A stretch of 56,895 bases of DNA from assembly GCF_001591625.1 (NCBI RefSeq), contig NZ_BCVG01000017.1, positions 1 through 56,895 on the forward strand. The letters are read 5' to 3'. Within the stretch, counting starts at the first letter, position 1; every line of letters starts with the position of its first letter. Shown here piece by piece: positions 29,379 to 37,965 of this stretch. The notes beneath the pieces are model-generated. The model was not told where the DNA came from. It did no database searches and saw only the letters and a program-made list of their open reading frames with translations. The translations under genes and the position numbers were made by a program. The DNA is from Metabacillus fastidiosus NBRC 101226. Its GTDB lineage: Bacteria > Bacillota > Bacilli > Bacillales > Bacillaceae.

Positions 29379-30104
29379 CTATAATGAATTCACCCCTTCA
29401 AGAAAAAGATAAATCCCTGTACAAATCAAAAGGATATATGTAAATTTTCTAAAAATCCGTTGACTAAGCCATTTGAAAATAATTTGACCTATAAGCAAGC
29501 CAAAAAATACGATTGGAATTGCATAAAAACTTGATTCCCATATTATTTTGTTAGTTCCAGTAAAGATTATTTGAGTTATTAGACTAATGGAATATATAAA
29601 GAGATAAAAAGCCAAAGTAGTTGCTCTTAACCTTCCTTTTTCAGTATCTGTTCCCGTAAAGTAAAGCAATAACGGAGGTCCAGGCATACCGATACTTGTT
29701 GTTAAAATACCGGATAACCCACCAACTATGAAATCTCTAAATTGTGTTGATTTAACCTTAAAATTGCATATTAGTAACAATGTTAATATTAAGAGGAGTA
29801 TACTCAATCCTAATTTTAAATTATTAATGTTAATAGAAATAAAGATAAAAATACCTAAAGGTACGCCAACTATACTCCCTAAAATTAATCGTTTTAGCAA
29901 TATAAAATCAATATCCCTTCTTATCTTAAAAATCAATGATATTGAGATAATTAAAGATAAAATAATATTTATTTGTATGGCTTCTTGTGGTAGGAATAAT
30001 ATCAGTAAAAAAGGGGTCGCTAATATGGAAAAGCCAAAACCTGTACTGGTTTGCAATATAGAAGCCACTAATATAATACATATGAAAATTAATTCATTCC
30101 CCAA
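29379..30104 (-). CDS. TauE/SafE (TSUP) family membrane transporter
   Basis: 241 residues, about eight membrane segments. First repeat begins ILVASILQTSTGFGFSILAT, second SGILTTSIGMPGPPLLLYFT, the duplicated TSUP signature with GxG-P motifs. Proposed to export sulfite or organosulfur compounds; substrate unknown. Array unit seven. Confidence 0.9.
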   Translation of the reverse strand: MGNELIFICIILVASILQTSTGFGFSILATPFLLILFLPQEAIQINIILSLIISISLIFKIRRDIDFILLKRLILGSIVGVPLGIFIFISININNLKLGLSILLLILTLLLICNFKVKSTQFRDFIVGGLSGILTTSIGMPGPPLLLYFTGTDTEKGRLRATTLAFYLFIYSISLITQIIFTGTNKIIWESSFYAIPIVFFGLLIGQIIFKWLSQRIFRKFTYILLICTGIYLFLEGVNSL

Positions 30105-30204
30105 GAATTACCTCCTGTCTAACAACTTTGCTTATTAATATTTTTTCATTTCGAGAACTAATTTTTTCACTTGGTTATGTGCAGTTATATCTTAAAATTC
30201 AAAT

Positions 30205-30315
30205 GAGTATATTATACAAACTTAGTTAACATTATCGGTAGTAAAAAAGGGGGTTCCACCGGCAGACCCTTTAATTATTTATTGAATTGACACATTCGTT
30301 AGTGGAAGAAAACTA
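30205..30315 (-). repeat. Interspersed repeat, copy R7
   Basis: TATTATACAAACTTAGTTAA, CATTATCGGTAGTAAAAAAG, a different hairpin (GGGGTT-type / AGACCC), TTATTTATTGAATTGACACA, TTCGTTAGTGGAAGAAA. The hairpin bases differ while the flanks are kept. Confidence 0.7.
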
Positions 30316-30320
30316 TAAAT

Positions 30321-30836
30321 CTAAGTATTCCATTTAGTAATTGAATAAAAAATTTCTTTTGGGTTGGGGTCTTGTTCTAGATATCCTCCATAACGAGAAA
30401 CTAGAACACCGTAGTTGAAATCTTTGCTAATAATCCACAAATCATCATTGTCGATACTTTGCCATAGGATGTTAAAATTCTCTATTACCCATTTTCCTTC
30501 GACAAGATATATTGGACTGTCATCTATTCCTAAAAACAAACAAACTACTTTCTTTTCAATTTCTATCTCTTGCATATACTGAATAACTTCTTGTTCCCAA
30601 CTAAATTCTTTTCTGAAATCACCATATTTTTTTACAAATTCCTCTTTATGCAATTCATAGTTCCATTTTTGATGAATTTCATCTAGGATCCTGTCTAACT
30701 TTGGAGATGTAATTAAATCACATTTTTCTAAAACAGTTGAAATATCTTGAGGCAGAAAATCAATTAATTTATTTCTTTGACTTTTTTGTTTGTTAATTTT
30801 AATTTTTTGCTGTAAAAGTGCTTTTCGTTCGTCCAT
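30321..30836 (-). CDS. Hypothetical protein (possibly YxiF-like)
   Basis: 171 residues from ATG 30836; four earlier codons are open. Basic coiled N-terminus DERKALLQQKIKINKQKSQR, middle ILDEIHQKWNYELHKEEFVK, C-terminal beta part WIISKDFNYGVLVSRYGGYL. The layout recalls YxiF proteins beside the wapA toxin of B. subtilis, but I cannot confirm it. Array unit eight. Confidence 0.5.
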   Translation of the reverse strand: MDERKALLQQKIKINKQKSQRNKLIDFLPQDISTVLEKCDLITSPKLDRILDEIHQKWNYELHKEEFVKKYGDFRKEFSWEQEVIQYMQEIEIEKKVVCLFLGIDDSPIYLVEGKWVIENFNILWQSIDNDDLWIISKDFNYGVLVSRYGGYLEQDPNPKEIFYSITKWNT

Positions 30837-30903
30837 AATATCACCCAATTATCTTTAGTTTTAATTCTTATTTCACTAAAACCCCTATCAACTTAACAAG
30901 GGC

Positions 30904-31368
30904 TTAATTAATATCTCCTAAATAAATTGGTGATTTAACATTATTAAAATTCTTTATAATATGTTTTCTTAACTCTTTAGGATATACCCTGTATTGAAGT
31001 AAATCATTAATATGTATCCATTCAATCCCAACTTGATTGCTGTCTGGATTAGTAGGTTCTTTATCATCATCTGTATTGTTTACTATTTTACAATCAAAAT
31101 AATACTCAACTTGGTGAACATCGAAATCAAACGATGAATGCTCATGATTTTTACCAATATACTCACGAATATGAAGAAGTTCTCCGATTTCTACTTGTTG
31201 TCCAATTTCTTCAATACACTCCCTAATTAATGCATTTTGAATTGTTTCTCCGTGCTCTTGTCCACCACCAGGAAAAAGATAAAAGTATCCTTCATTATTT
31301 TGATTTTTTGTTAATAAAACCCTGTCTTCACTAATAATAATAGCTTTTGCTGAGTTTCTAATATGCAT
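30904..31368 (-). CDS. NUDIX hydrolase
   Basis: 154 residues from ATG 31368 behind AAGGAGG; the open frame to 31425 overlaps a gene remnant and is rejected. Nudix box GGQEHGETIQNALIRECIEE then IGQ (GX5EX7REUXEEXGU intact). Cleaves a nucleoside diphosphate linked to some group; substrate unknown. Last minus-strand unit before the TetR gene; no R-type repeat behind it. Confidence 0.9.
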   Translation of the reverse strand: MHIRNSAKAIIISEDRVLLTKNQNNEGYFYLFPGGGQEHGETIQNALIRECIEEIGQQVEIGELLHIREYIGKNHEHSSFDFDVHQVEYYFDCKIVNNTDDDKEPTNPDSNQVGIEWIHINDLLQYRVYPKELRKHIIKNFNNVKSPIYLGDIN

Positions 31369-31405
31369 TTGTATATCCTCCTTATCTAAAAAACAATTAA
31401 TCTTA

Positions 31406-31530
31406 CTATAAAGTGTATTTTGCACCTGACTCGTTAATCAGTTTTGAAATTCCTTCTGACAAATGCTCATAAGATAATTCAGGATAATGGGCAAGATGCA
31501 AGCATACAGCCATTCCATAAATTGTTCTTA
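31406..31530 (-). pseudogene. C-terminal gene fragment, family unknown
   Basis: About 40 codons with no start: RTIYGMAVCLHLAHYPELSY then EHLSEGISKLINESGAKYTL and stop. It reads like real protein but is bounded by a stop on its 5' side. It overlaps the NUDIX upstream region. Confidence 0.5.
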
Positions 31531-31619
31531 TTCAATAGGTTATTCAAAATAACAGGTGTCATTTTTCCTCCTTTTGTTCTTACTTTCTTCGCCCAATTAA
31601 GTCAGAAGGGATTTATTTT

Positions 31620-32219
31620 TTAATTTTTATCTTGATTATGAGCATTAAACAAACTAAAAAGCTGTTTTGCGAGAAAATGGGGTGTGTACGGCATATCATT
31701 TCGCAGCCAGAAAACTATAGTACCAAGAAGGGCTGAAGATCCGTGCCAAATGGCAATATCTTTTTGAATACCAGCTTTATAACTGAAAGAATTACTCCCC
31801 AAATGCTCTAATCTTGAAGTAATGATTTCAGCCATCAATTTTGACAAGCGTTCAGTAAAAATCGGAACTTTTTTGGAAGCTAAAATAACTTTATAAAATT
31901 TATGATGTTCCGCAATATGCTCAAGCAGTCTCAATATCATGAACCAATCTGCGTCTTCAGAAGATTCCTTTTTCACTGACTCACTGTCCAAAACATGTTG
32001 AATATCTTCAATCATCTCGTCAGCCATCTTTTCTAACATATCTGGTATATCACGATAATGGAGGTAAAACGTCACACGACTAATGGTCGCACGCTCCGCT
32101 ATACGGCTGACAGACATCTTCTCAATCTCCATTTCCTGTAACAAATGAACAAATGCCTCTTTTATCAATATCCGTGTACGTAAAATTCGAGGATCTGTAT
32201 ATTGCTTATTATCCGCCAT
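31620..32219 (-). CDS. TetR family repressor of the divergent efflux gene
   Basis: 199 residues. TetR helix-turn-helix about 12-58: RILIKEAFVHLLQEMEIEKM, SVSRIAERATISRVTFYLHY. Ligand domain to the end. Divergent from the DHA2 transporter, the usual repressor/pump arrangement. The spacer (32,220-32,447) has TTTTAC / GTAAAA and repeated TTGTAAATT sequences as candidate operators. Confidence 0.9.
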   Translation of the reverse strand: MADNKQYTDPRILRTRILIKEAFVHLLQEMEIEKMSVSRIAERATISRVTFYLHYRDIPDMLEKMADEMIEDIQHVLDSESVKKESSEDADWFMILRLLEHIAEHHKFYKVILASKKVPIFTERLSKLMAEIITSRLEHLGSNSFSYKAGIQKDIAIWHGSSALLGTIVFWLRNDMPYTPHFLAKQLFSLFNAHNQDKN

Positions 32220-32447
32220 TTTCTTTTTCCTTTCTTCTCAATTATTAAAATTTACAATTTCTTTCGATAATGCAGTATATTGCTTAGATAAACGACAAAA
32301 TCAGCTAAAGTGAAAACTAATTTACATTTTACGCTATATTGTAAATTGTAAAATCTGTACTTACTATTTATAATCTCTTTTATACATTGTTCATTATCTT
32401 ACACATTGTAAATTAAGTCCAATTGAAAACAGAAAGGAAGGATTAGG

Positions 32448-33941
32448 TTGAGCAAACCTATAGATGCAACTACTGGTTCTACCAAAAAAGGACCAATTTT
32501 ATTCATTATGATTTTAGGGGCTTTTTTAGCTACCTTGAATCAAACGATCATGAGTGTTGCCACTCCCGAATTAATGATCGATTTTAATATTTCGGCTACA
32601 ACCGCCCAATGGCTTACAACAGGCTATATGCTGGTTAATGGGATTTTAATTCCAATGACAGCCTATTTCATGCAGAGATTCACGACTCGTCAGCTTTTTC
32701 AATCTTCGATGTGGATTTTCCTTGCGGGTACAATAGTATCTGCTCTCGCAACAAACTTCCCGGTTCTTTTAACCGGACGTATGATCCAGGCAGCAGGTGC
32801 CGGTATTATTATGCCGCTCCTTATGAATGTTATTTTAACGCTGTTTCCTCCTGAAAAAAGAGGTGCAGCAATGGGGATGGTAGGTTTCGCTATCATTTTT
32901 GCTCCTGCTATCGGGCCTACTTTAGCCGGATATATTATGGAAAATTATGAATGGGAAATGATGTTCTACGGCATGATTCCACTCGCTGTTCTAGTCATTA
33001 TCTGCGGTCATATTTATTTAAAAAATGTGTCAGAACAGATTGCCGCTAAAATTGATATACTGAGTGTCATCCTGTCGACACTTGCATTTGGTACTTTATT
33101 ATACGGCTTCAGCAGAGCTGGCAGCGCCGGATGGTCAAGCAATGAAGTTCTTGCGTCTTTTGTCGTCGGAATGATAAGTCTTGGACTTTTTACATGGAGA
33201 CAGTTAACTTCTCATAATCCATTACTGGATCTCAGAGTGTTTAAATATAATATGTTCTCCCTAACGACGATTATCAATATCTCGGTTACAATGGTTATGT
33301 ATGCGGACATGATGCTGCTCCCGCTGTACTTGCAAAGTGCACGCGGCTACACAGCAATAGAATCCGGTTTATTACTTCTTCCCGGTGCTCTTATAATGGG
33401 ATTCCTAATGCCGGTTACCGGAAAATTATTTGACCGATATGGAGCAAAATGGCTCTCTGTTATTGGCCTAATCATTACAATAGCTACAACTGTCGGTTTT
33501 ATTAATTTAACAGATTCAACGAGCTATACGTATTTAGTTCTTATGTCTACAGGCCGCCGTATCGGAATGGCACTGTTGCTCATGCCTATTCAAACAGCAG
33601 GTTTAAATCAATTACCTTCTAGCTTGAATGCGCACGGGACAGCCATTTCTAATACGATTAGACAAGTAGCAGGTGCTGTTGGTACTTCTCTTCTTGTTAC
33701 AGTCATGACAGATCGTACGAAAACGCATCTTACAGATATGATGTCTACAGCGACTAGTGCTGTAAATCAAAAACAGATGATTTTAGAAGCTACTATTGAA
33801 GGTATTAATGATGCCTATGTTGTCATTATCGGCATTGCGGTCATCGGATTACTTTTATCATTTTTTATCAAACGTGTGGAGCAAGGCTCTGAGGAAAGTG
33901 TTAATACTACATCAAATAAAGCTACTGTGAAAGGTGCTTAA
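32448..33941 (+). CDS. MFS drug transporter, DHA2 (14-TM, EmrB/QacA) family
   Basis: 497 residues from TTG 32448 behind AAGGAAGG. 14 membrane segments; family motifs LGAFLATLNQTIMSVATPEL (TM1) and FAIIFAPAIGPTLAGYIMEN (TM5, motif C). Likely proton-driven efflux of drugs or lipids, similar in layout to LmrB. GRRIGMALLLMPIQTAGLNQ is conserved in the family. A terminator follows. Confidence 0.93.
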   Translation: MSKPIDATTGSTKKGPILFIMILGAFLATLNQTIMSVATPELMIDFNISATTAQWLTTGYMLVNGILIPMTAYFMQRFTTRQLFQSSMWIFLAGTIVSALATNFPVLLTGRMIQAAGAGIIMPLLMNVILTLFPPEKRGAAMGMVGFAIIFAPAIGPTLAGYIMENYEWEMMFYGMIPLAVLVIICGHIYLKNVSEQIAAKIDILSVILSTLAFGTLLYGFSRAGSAGWSSNEVLASFVVGMISLGLFTWRQLTSHNPLLDLRVFKYNMFSLTTIINISVTMVMYADMMLLPLYLQSARGYTAIESGLLLLPGALIMGFLMPVTGKLFDRYGAKWLSVIGLIITIATTVGFINLTDSTSYTYLVLMSTGRRIGMALLLMPIQTAGLNQLPSSLNAHGTAISNTIRQVAGAVGTSLLVTVMTDRTKTHLTDMMSTATSAVNQKQMILEATIEGINDAYVVIIGIAVIGLLLSFFIKRVEQGSEESVNTTSNKATVKGA

Positions 33942-33996
33942 GTTTATATCAGTTTAATTAATAGAAGTCACATTTCTGAAAGTTGAATTCCATGTC

Positions 33997-34040
33997 AATC
34001 GCTGAATTGAGGAGAAAATAGCCCAATTCAGCGATTTTCA
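33997..34040 (+). terminator. Terminator of the DHA2 transporter
   Basis: AATCGCTGAATTG / CAATTCAGCGATT, 13-bp stem, then TTTC. Confidence 0.85.
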
Positions 34041-34104
34041 ATTTAGGAAAAAATCAAAAAATGAGGTAGAAAATATGATCATGATCTTTTCAATCGATAC
34101 ATGT

Positions 34105-34161
34105 AAACACCTCCACGTTGTTATTATGGGCTTCATACCCGTTTTTCAACGAAAGGTGTTT
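34105..34161. repeat. Three-layer hairpin at the array border
   Basis: AAACACCT / AGGTGTTT encloses GTTG / CAAC, which encloses GGG / CCC around CTTCATA. Not followed by a clear U run; an RNA structure or element end. Confidence 0.45.
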
Positions 34162-34220
34162 TAATTTGTCTCATTTTTTCAGGTCAGTGCGCTATAGCCA
34201 TTCAAGGTTTTTCCTTAATT

Positions 34221-34343
34221 CTATATTTCTTGCTTAACTAAATCTGATAAGAAATCAGTAAAGTCGTTAGTAATTATTTCAAATGTTTGACTCTCTAACT
34301 CAACTCCAAGTACAATATTTGGCTTTTTGATAAGTTTCAATGC
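34221..34343 (-). pseudogene. C-terminal fragment of a SUKH (SMI1/KNR4) gene
   Basis: 40 codons with no start, bounded by TAA upstream: ALKLIKKPNIVLGVELESQT then FEIITNDFTDFLSDLVKQEI and stop. The run from a hydrophobic strand to a DF-x-FLxxL helix is the SMI1/KNR4 C-terminus. Confidence 0.65.
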
Positions 34344-34425
34344 TTATTCCTCATTTTACTTTTAAAGATCGGAATTATATTTCAAGATCTTTTCATTTAA
34401 AATAATATAATTTGTTTATCCTCAT

Positions 34426-34995
34426 TCATTTTATATTTTTAGAAGCATGATTTAGAAAAGCATTTAATTTGTCACCCAAATTTAATTTAACATTATCTAG
34501 AGTATTTTTTTCTATTTTTATACTTTGAAAGTTTTTTATAAAACTTTCAAAAGAGTCAGAAATCAAGAAAACATTTTCTTCAGCCATTTCGTGAAACCAA
34601 ATATAAATTTTATTTTGTTTATCATCTTTCTTTCCGATGCAAATTAAATCTCCGCCTGGCAAATCTGCAATAGGAAATAAATCAGCTGGTAATATATCTT
34701 TATAAAAGTTTATTTTGTTATCTATTTTATTCTCGTCATTATTTAATCCGTAAATAGAGTCTATTTCAAATTGAGTTTGCTTAATTTTTTTCGGCAGTTC
34801 TATTGAAGGGATAAAACGATACTCTTCTCTAATATAATCATTACCATAATGTTGCAGGTAAAATGCATAGTCTTGAGGTAACTTTAACTGATATTTTTCT
34901 TCAAATGTTTTTATATCATCTTCATCCCAAATTTCATCTATCTCTTTTATATCAAAATCAATTATTTCCTCTAGTTTCTTTTTTAATTGTTCCAT
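34426..34995 (-). CDS. SUKH-1 immunity protein for the adjacent toxin tip
   Basis: 189 residues. SMI1/KNR4 pattern: EIDEIWDEDDIKTFEEKYQL, KLPQDYAFYLQHYGNDYI (about 38-55), PIADLPGGDLICIG, IYIWFHE. Starts 3 bp after the stop of an HNH toxin fragment on the same strand, with its ribosome site (AGGAGG) inside the toxin's last codons, the usual toxin-immunity coupling. Expected to bind and block that nuclease. Confidence 0.9.
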   Translation of the reverse strand: MEQLKKKLEEIIDFDIKEIDEIWDEDDIKTFEEKYQLKLPQDYAFYLQHYGNDYIREEYRFIPSIELPKKIKQTQFEIDSIYGLNNDENKIDNKINFYKDILPADLFPIADLPGGDLICIGKKDDKQNKIYIWFHEMAEENVFLISDSFESFIKNFQSIKIEKNTLDNVKLNLGDKLNAFLNHASKNIK

Positions 34996-34998
34996 TTT

Positions 34999-35427
34999 TT
35001 AATATCCTCCTCGTAAATCAGATACAGAACCAATATGTGGAACATTTCCATGCAAATCAGTTGGTATTAACTCTATTTCTGTATTCGACTTATGATGTGG
35101 TGTAACACCCGCTTGCTTTAATAATTTCTTGGCAGCATTTTTTGAAGGTAAATTATACTGTTGTTGTATTTTTTCATATACTAATGAAAAGTCATCATTC
35201 GCACCAGTTAATTTTCCTTTTTCAAATACTAAACTACCCTCTGACCAAGGTGTGAAGTTAGGTCTCCCTTTTACAAATTCTACACCTTCACCATTCGTTA
35301 CCTTTTTAACTGCTGGCTTATCAGAATACCACTTTCCATTACCTGGTTCACCTTCCCAATGACCATTATTTCTTGGTAACCTTGTTCTAGGATTATCTAT
35401 ACCCTTAGTATTAAAATAACACTACTT
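34999..35427 (-). pseudogene. Orphan HNH (WHH-like) nuclease toxin tip, N-terminus lost
   Basis: About 142 codons open from a TAG at 35,428, with no start codon of its own. Reads NPRTRLPRNNGHWEGEPGNG, GVEFVKGRPNFTPWSEGSLV, and at the end KQAGVTPHHKSNTEIELIPT followed by DLHGNVPHIGSVSDLRGGY. The His-His pair, later LH and PHIG histidines match the WHH/LHH group of HNH/Endonuclease VII toxins, with Pro in place of the Trp. Coupled to a SUKH gene. A displaced toxin C-terminal cassette without its secretion part. Confidence 0.75.
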
Positions 35428-35527
35428 AATAGCATAACTATCATGATCTTTTAAATTTTAGTTCAGATTTTTCAAAACATAAAACTATATAAAAGCGATA
35501 AATATCTTGAAAAGTTAAAAGCTAAGT

Positions 35528-35620
35528 TTATTTTTCATATAAATACCGTGAATTATTATTAGATCTGCTTATCACCATGACTTTTGAATTTAAATATTGG
35601 AATTTTTCTAAATAAATAGG
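35528..35620 (-). pseudogene. Decayed remnant similar to 20,266-20,370
   Basis: About 50 bp align with the 20.3-kb remnant (shared pieces CATGACT, TGAAT, AAATA, GAATTTT). Reads YLNSKVMVISRSNNN where the other has YLHSGVMMVSGTTDD. It lies in the 270-bp gap between the toxin tip and the TPR genes. Confidence 0.4.
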
Positions 35621-35626
35621 AGGTAA

Positions 35627-35682
35627 AAAATAAACTCAGCAGAGACCAGCTTAATGGCCTGCTGAGTTTATTTTTTAACTTA
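35627..35682 (-). terminator. Terminator of the TPR gene pair
   Basis: AAATAAACTCAGCA / TGCTGAGTTTATTT with an 18-nt loop; U run on either strand. Confidence 0.85.
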
Positions 35683-35700
35683 CATAATCGTAAAATCTTG

Positions 35701-36120
35701 TTATTTAGCTTTTAAAAACTTTAAGTACTTCCCGTCTTTTACTCCAAAGCACCTTCCTTTGGATTTCATATTAGCAATATCTAAATACTCTCTAGCTTTA
35801 GATAAATCTCCTAACTCATAAGCTACCTTGCCAGCCCATAAGTCTCTTTCACCTGTATCTCCTCTCTCAGGATCTGCGACAAATATTTTATCAACCCATT
35901 TTTTCATCCGTTCAACATCATTTAATAAAATAGAGATATCCAAAATGCCCCATATTATTAAAAAGCTCTCATCATAAGTTACTTTATCATTTGGAAGTTC
36001 TCCCCATGCCTGCTCCAATAAAAAAACAGACTTCTCTAAATTTCCCTTATCAAACTCTTCATTACTCTTATCCATTAAACTTTGTATATAAGCACCTTTT
36101 TCTCCTGCTACATAAGCCAT
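35701..36120 (-). CDS. TPR-type immunity candidate, second of a pair
   Basis: 139 residues, all-helical with TPR-like helices: YIQSLMDKSNEEFDKGNLEK, AGKVAYELGDLSKAREYLDI (about 105-125). Ends GVKDGKYLKFLKAK. Starts 13 bp after the upstream TPR gene, so co-transcribed. Such short TPR proteins occur as immunity proteins in toxin loci; the cognate toxin is absent. Confidence 0.75.
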   Translation of the reverse strand: MAYVAGEKGAYIQSLMDKSNEEFDKGNLEKSVFLLEQAWGELPNDKVTYDESFLIIWGILDISILLNDVERMKKWVDKIFVADPERGDTGERDLWAGKVAYELGDLSKAREYLDIANMKSKGRCFGVKDGKYLKFLKAK

Positions 36121-36133
36121 TATTATTTATCTC

Positions 36134-36550
36134 CTAAATTTCATCTTTAATCACATCAAAATATTTATCATCTTCACTATCAAAAATCGAATATCCTTCA
36201 AGAATATACGCCCTTAGTAAATACTCTTTCGACTTATCAATGTCTCTTAATTCATACAAACTTTCACCAAGACGTAACATGATAAAGGGATTATCTATTC
36301 CATCAGGACAATTAATTGCATCAAATAAAAATCCTTTGGCAGCATTATAATCTTTCTTGAAATAGTATGTATCACCTAATGCTGTATAAATCCACGTACT
36401 TGCTTCCCAAATATACTTTGGTTCTGGAACTAAATCTAAAGCTTGCAAGTACATTTCTATTGCCTCATCATACTTCAAACTATCGACCAAATTATCGCCT
36501 TTAGAACATATACTTACTATTTTTTCATATAGTTCATCTTGTAACTCCAC
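36134..36550 (-). CDS. TPR-type immunity candidate, first of a pair
   Basis: 138 residues. TPR helices: GDNLVDSLKYDEAIEMYLQA (about 18-38), YTALGDTYYFKKDYNAAKGF (about 56-75), RLGESLYELRDIDKSKEYLL (about 92-111). Ends DSEDDKYFDVIKDEI. Same design as the next gene (both end in a DDKYF or DGKYLKF motif), so the two look like diverged relatives. Confidence 0.8.
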   Translation of the reverse strand: MELQDELYEKIVSICSKGDNLVDSLKYDEAIEMYLQALDLVPEPKYIWEASTWIYTALGDTYYFKKDYNAAKGFLFDAINCPDGIDNPFIMLRLGESLYELRDIDKSKEYLLRAYILEGYSIFDSEDDKYFDVIKDEI

Positions 36551-36602
36551 TATATATCTCTCCTACTTATTTATGAATGCAAATTTTCTTAGGTAGTTGC
36601 CT

Positions 36603-36735
36603 TCATGAAGATTGATTACCAAATGGATCTATTGGAAATAGAAATATCCCCTTTGGTAAAGAATCACGAATAAATTCGAATACTACAACTATATTCGGTC
36701 CACTTGTAAAACTTAATAAATGGGCAAATACTCCA
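36603..36735 (-). pseudogene. Broken SUKH gene fragment
   Basis: Reads GVFAHLLSFTSGPNIVVVFE, FIRDSLPKGIFLFPIDPFGN, QSS and stop. PxGxxxFxxDPFGN is a SMI1/KNR4 signature. Both the N-terminal half and everything after DPFGN are lost. Confidence 0.7.
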
Positions 36736-36761
36736 TCTATCAGGAAATAATTCTTCTAGTC

Positions 36762-37904
36762 TTATCTCTTCAAACCGGTGTTTCTTCTTTTTATATCAAG
36801 TACACCCTTAATACCACATTCATCGAATTTTTCTATTAAATAATCATGACCTTTTTCTAAAGCGAGCATTCTTTCTTCTTCATAAATAGGGATTAGAGTA
36901 TAGAAATCTATCAAACTTTCCATTTCTTCAGATTCACTTATCAATATACTTGATAATGCGGTATTAGAAGCAAACGGCTGTGGAGGTTCCCCATTTGGTA
37001 GAATGACCCCTGCATCTAACCATCCATCATATATATGAGGAATGTGGGCAACTATTCTCAGCCACTTCAAAGGCCAATAATGATCATTGTTCGTCATTTC
37101 CTCTTTACTTATTGGCCAATTTGCAGGTAATTTGAGTACTAATTCTGCGTACTTAAATCCCCTGCGATTTTCTGTTTCATCCATCGCAGCATCACTCATC
37201 CCTGTAGTCACTAGAGTGATGAAATCATGTTCTTTTGATGGCAGTATCACTTGAATATCAACCGCTACCTTACTTCCAGGGATGATTTCACTGATTGTCT
37301 GATGGATGGGACCATAATGTTCTGTTATGTAATCTAAAATCTCATTTTGGTCATTTTGCATAGTATTCCTGTTTTCTTCTTTTTCTACAGAATCGTTATC
37401 TTCTTCTTCTTTATAGGACTGCAATAAATTAGCTATTTCTAAATGTCCTCGTTCCTGTGCAAATGCTAATGCATTCATATTTTTCATAGATTCTCCTGTG
37501 TACCTAACATGAATGTCAATGCCGTTTTCAATCAGAAGTTTAACAATATCTATATGTCCATCAAGAATTGCACCAAACAAAGGATTTCTTTCCGGTTCGC
37601 TAACATCCATTTCAGCTCCGCGAGACAATAAATACCTGACAATTTCAATATGTCCCGCCGAAGCAGCTACATTGATTGCTCCCCCACCAAATGTGCCACC
37701 ACGCTTATTTATATCAGCACCTAAGTCTATCAGCCTCTTGACTATTTCAAGCTTTCCATGTTTGGCTGTAACATGAAGAAATGTTCCAAATACTGTTACC
37801 TTATTCAAGAGTTCCATATCTGAACTAATTAATTCGACTACCCTTTCCACATTGTTCTGCTTAATAGCTGTACGAATCTCTTTAGCTAGTTGTATATTTT
37901 CCAT
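36762..37904 (-). CDS. Ankyrin-repeat plus SUFU-domain immunity protein
   Basis: 380 residues. N-terminal ankyrin repeats about 38-165: TFLHVTAKHGKLEIVKRLID, AINVAASAGHIEIVRYLLSR, PLFGAILDGHIDIVKLLIEN, NALAFAQERGHLEIANLL. An acidic linker (170-185) leads to a Suppressor-of-Fused domain about 190-372 (EHYGPIHQTISEIIPGSKVA, ELVLKLPANWPISKEE, WPLKWLRIVAHIPH). SUFU and ankyrin domains are both known bacterial immunity modules; the fusion suits a broad or composite immunity protein. Its toxin is absent. Confidence 0.88.
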   Translation of the reverse strand: MENIQLAKEIRTAIKQNNVERVVELISSDMELLNKVTVFGTFLHVTAKHGKLEIVKRLIDLGADINKRGGTFGGGAINVAASAGHIEIVRYLLSRGAEMDVSEPERNPLFGAILDGHIDIVKLLIENGIDIHVRYTGESMKNMNALAFAQERGHLEIANLLQSYKEEEDNDSVEKEENRNTMQNDQNEILDYITEHYGPIHQTISEIIPGSKVAVDIQVILPSKEHDFITLVTTGMSDAAMDETENRRGFKYAELVLKLPANWPISKEEMTNNDHYWPLKWLRIVAHIPHIYDGWLDAGVILPNGEPPQPFASNTALSSILISESEEMESLIDFYTLIPIYEEERMLALEKGHDYLIEKFDECGIKGVLDIKRRNTGLKR

Positions 37905-37965
37905 ATTTTTACTTCTCTTTCCCTATCGTAAATCACAACAATATGATAAAAATCAAATATTATCT

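Noticed and set aside
25068-30315. Integron cassette array with attC sites
   Set aside because: The repeats lack paired RYYYAAC and GTTRRRY boxes and no integron integrase is in the window; the cassette idea is kept only as an analogy.
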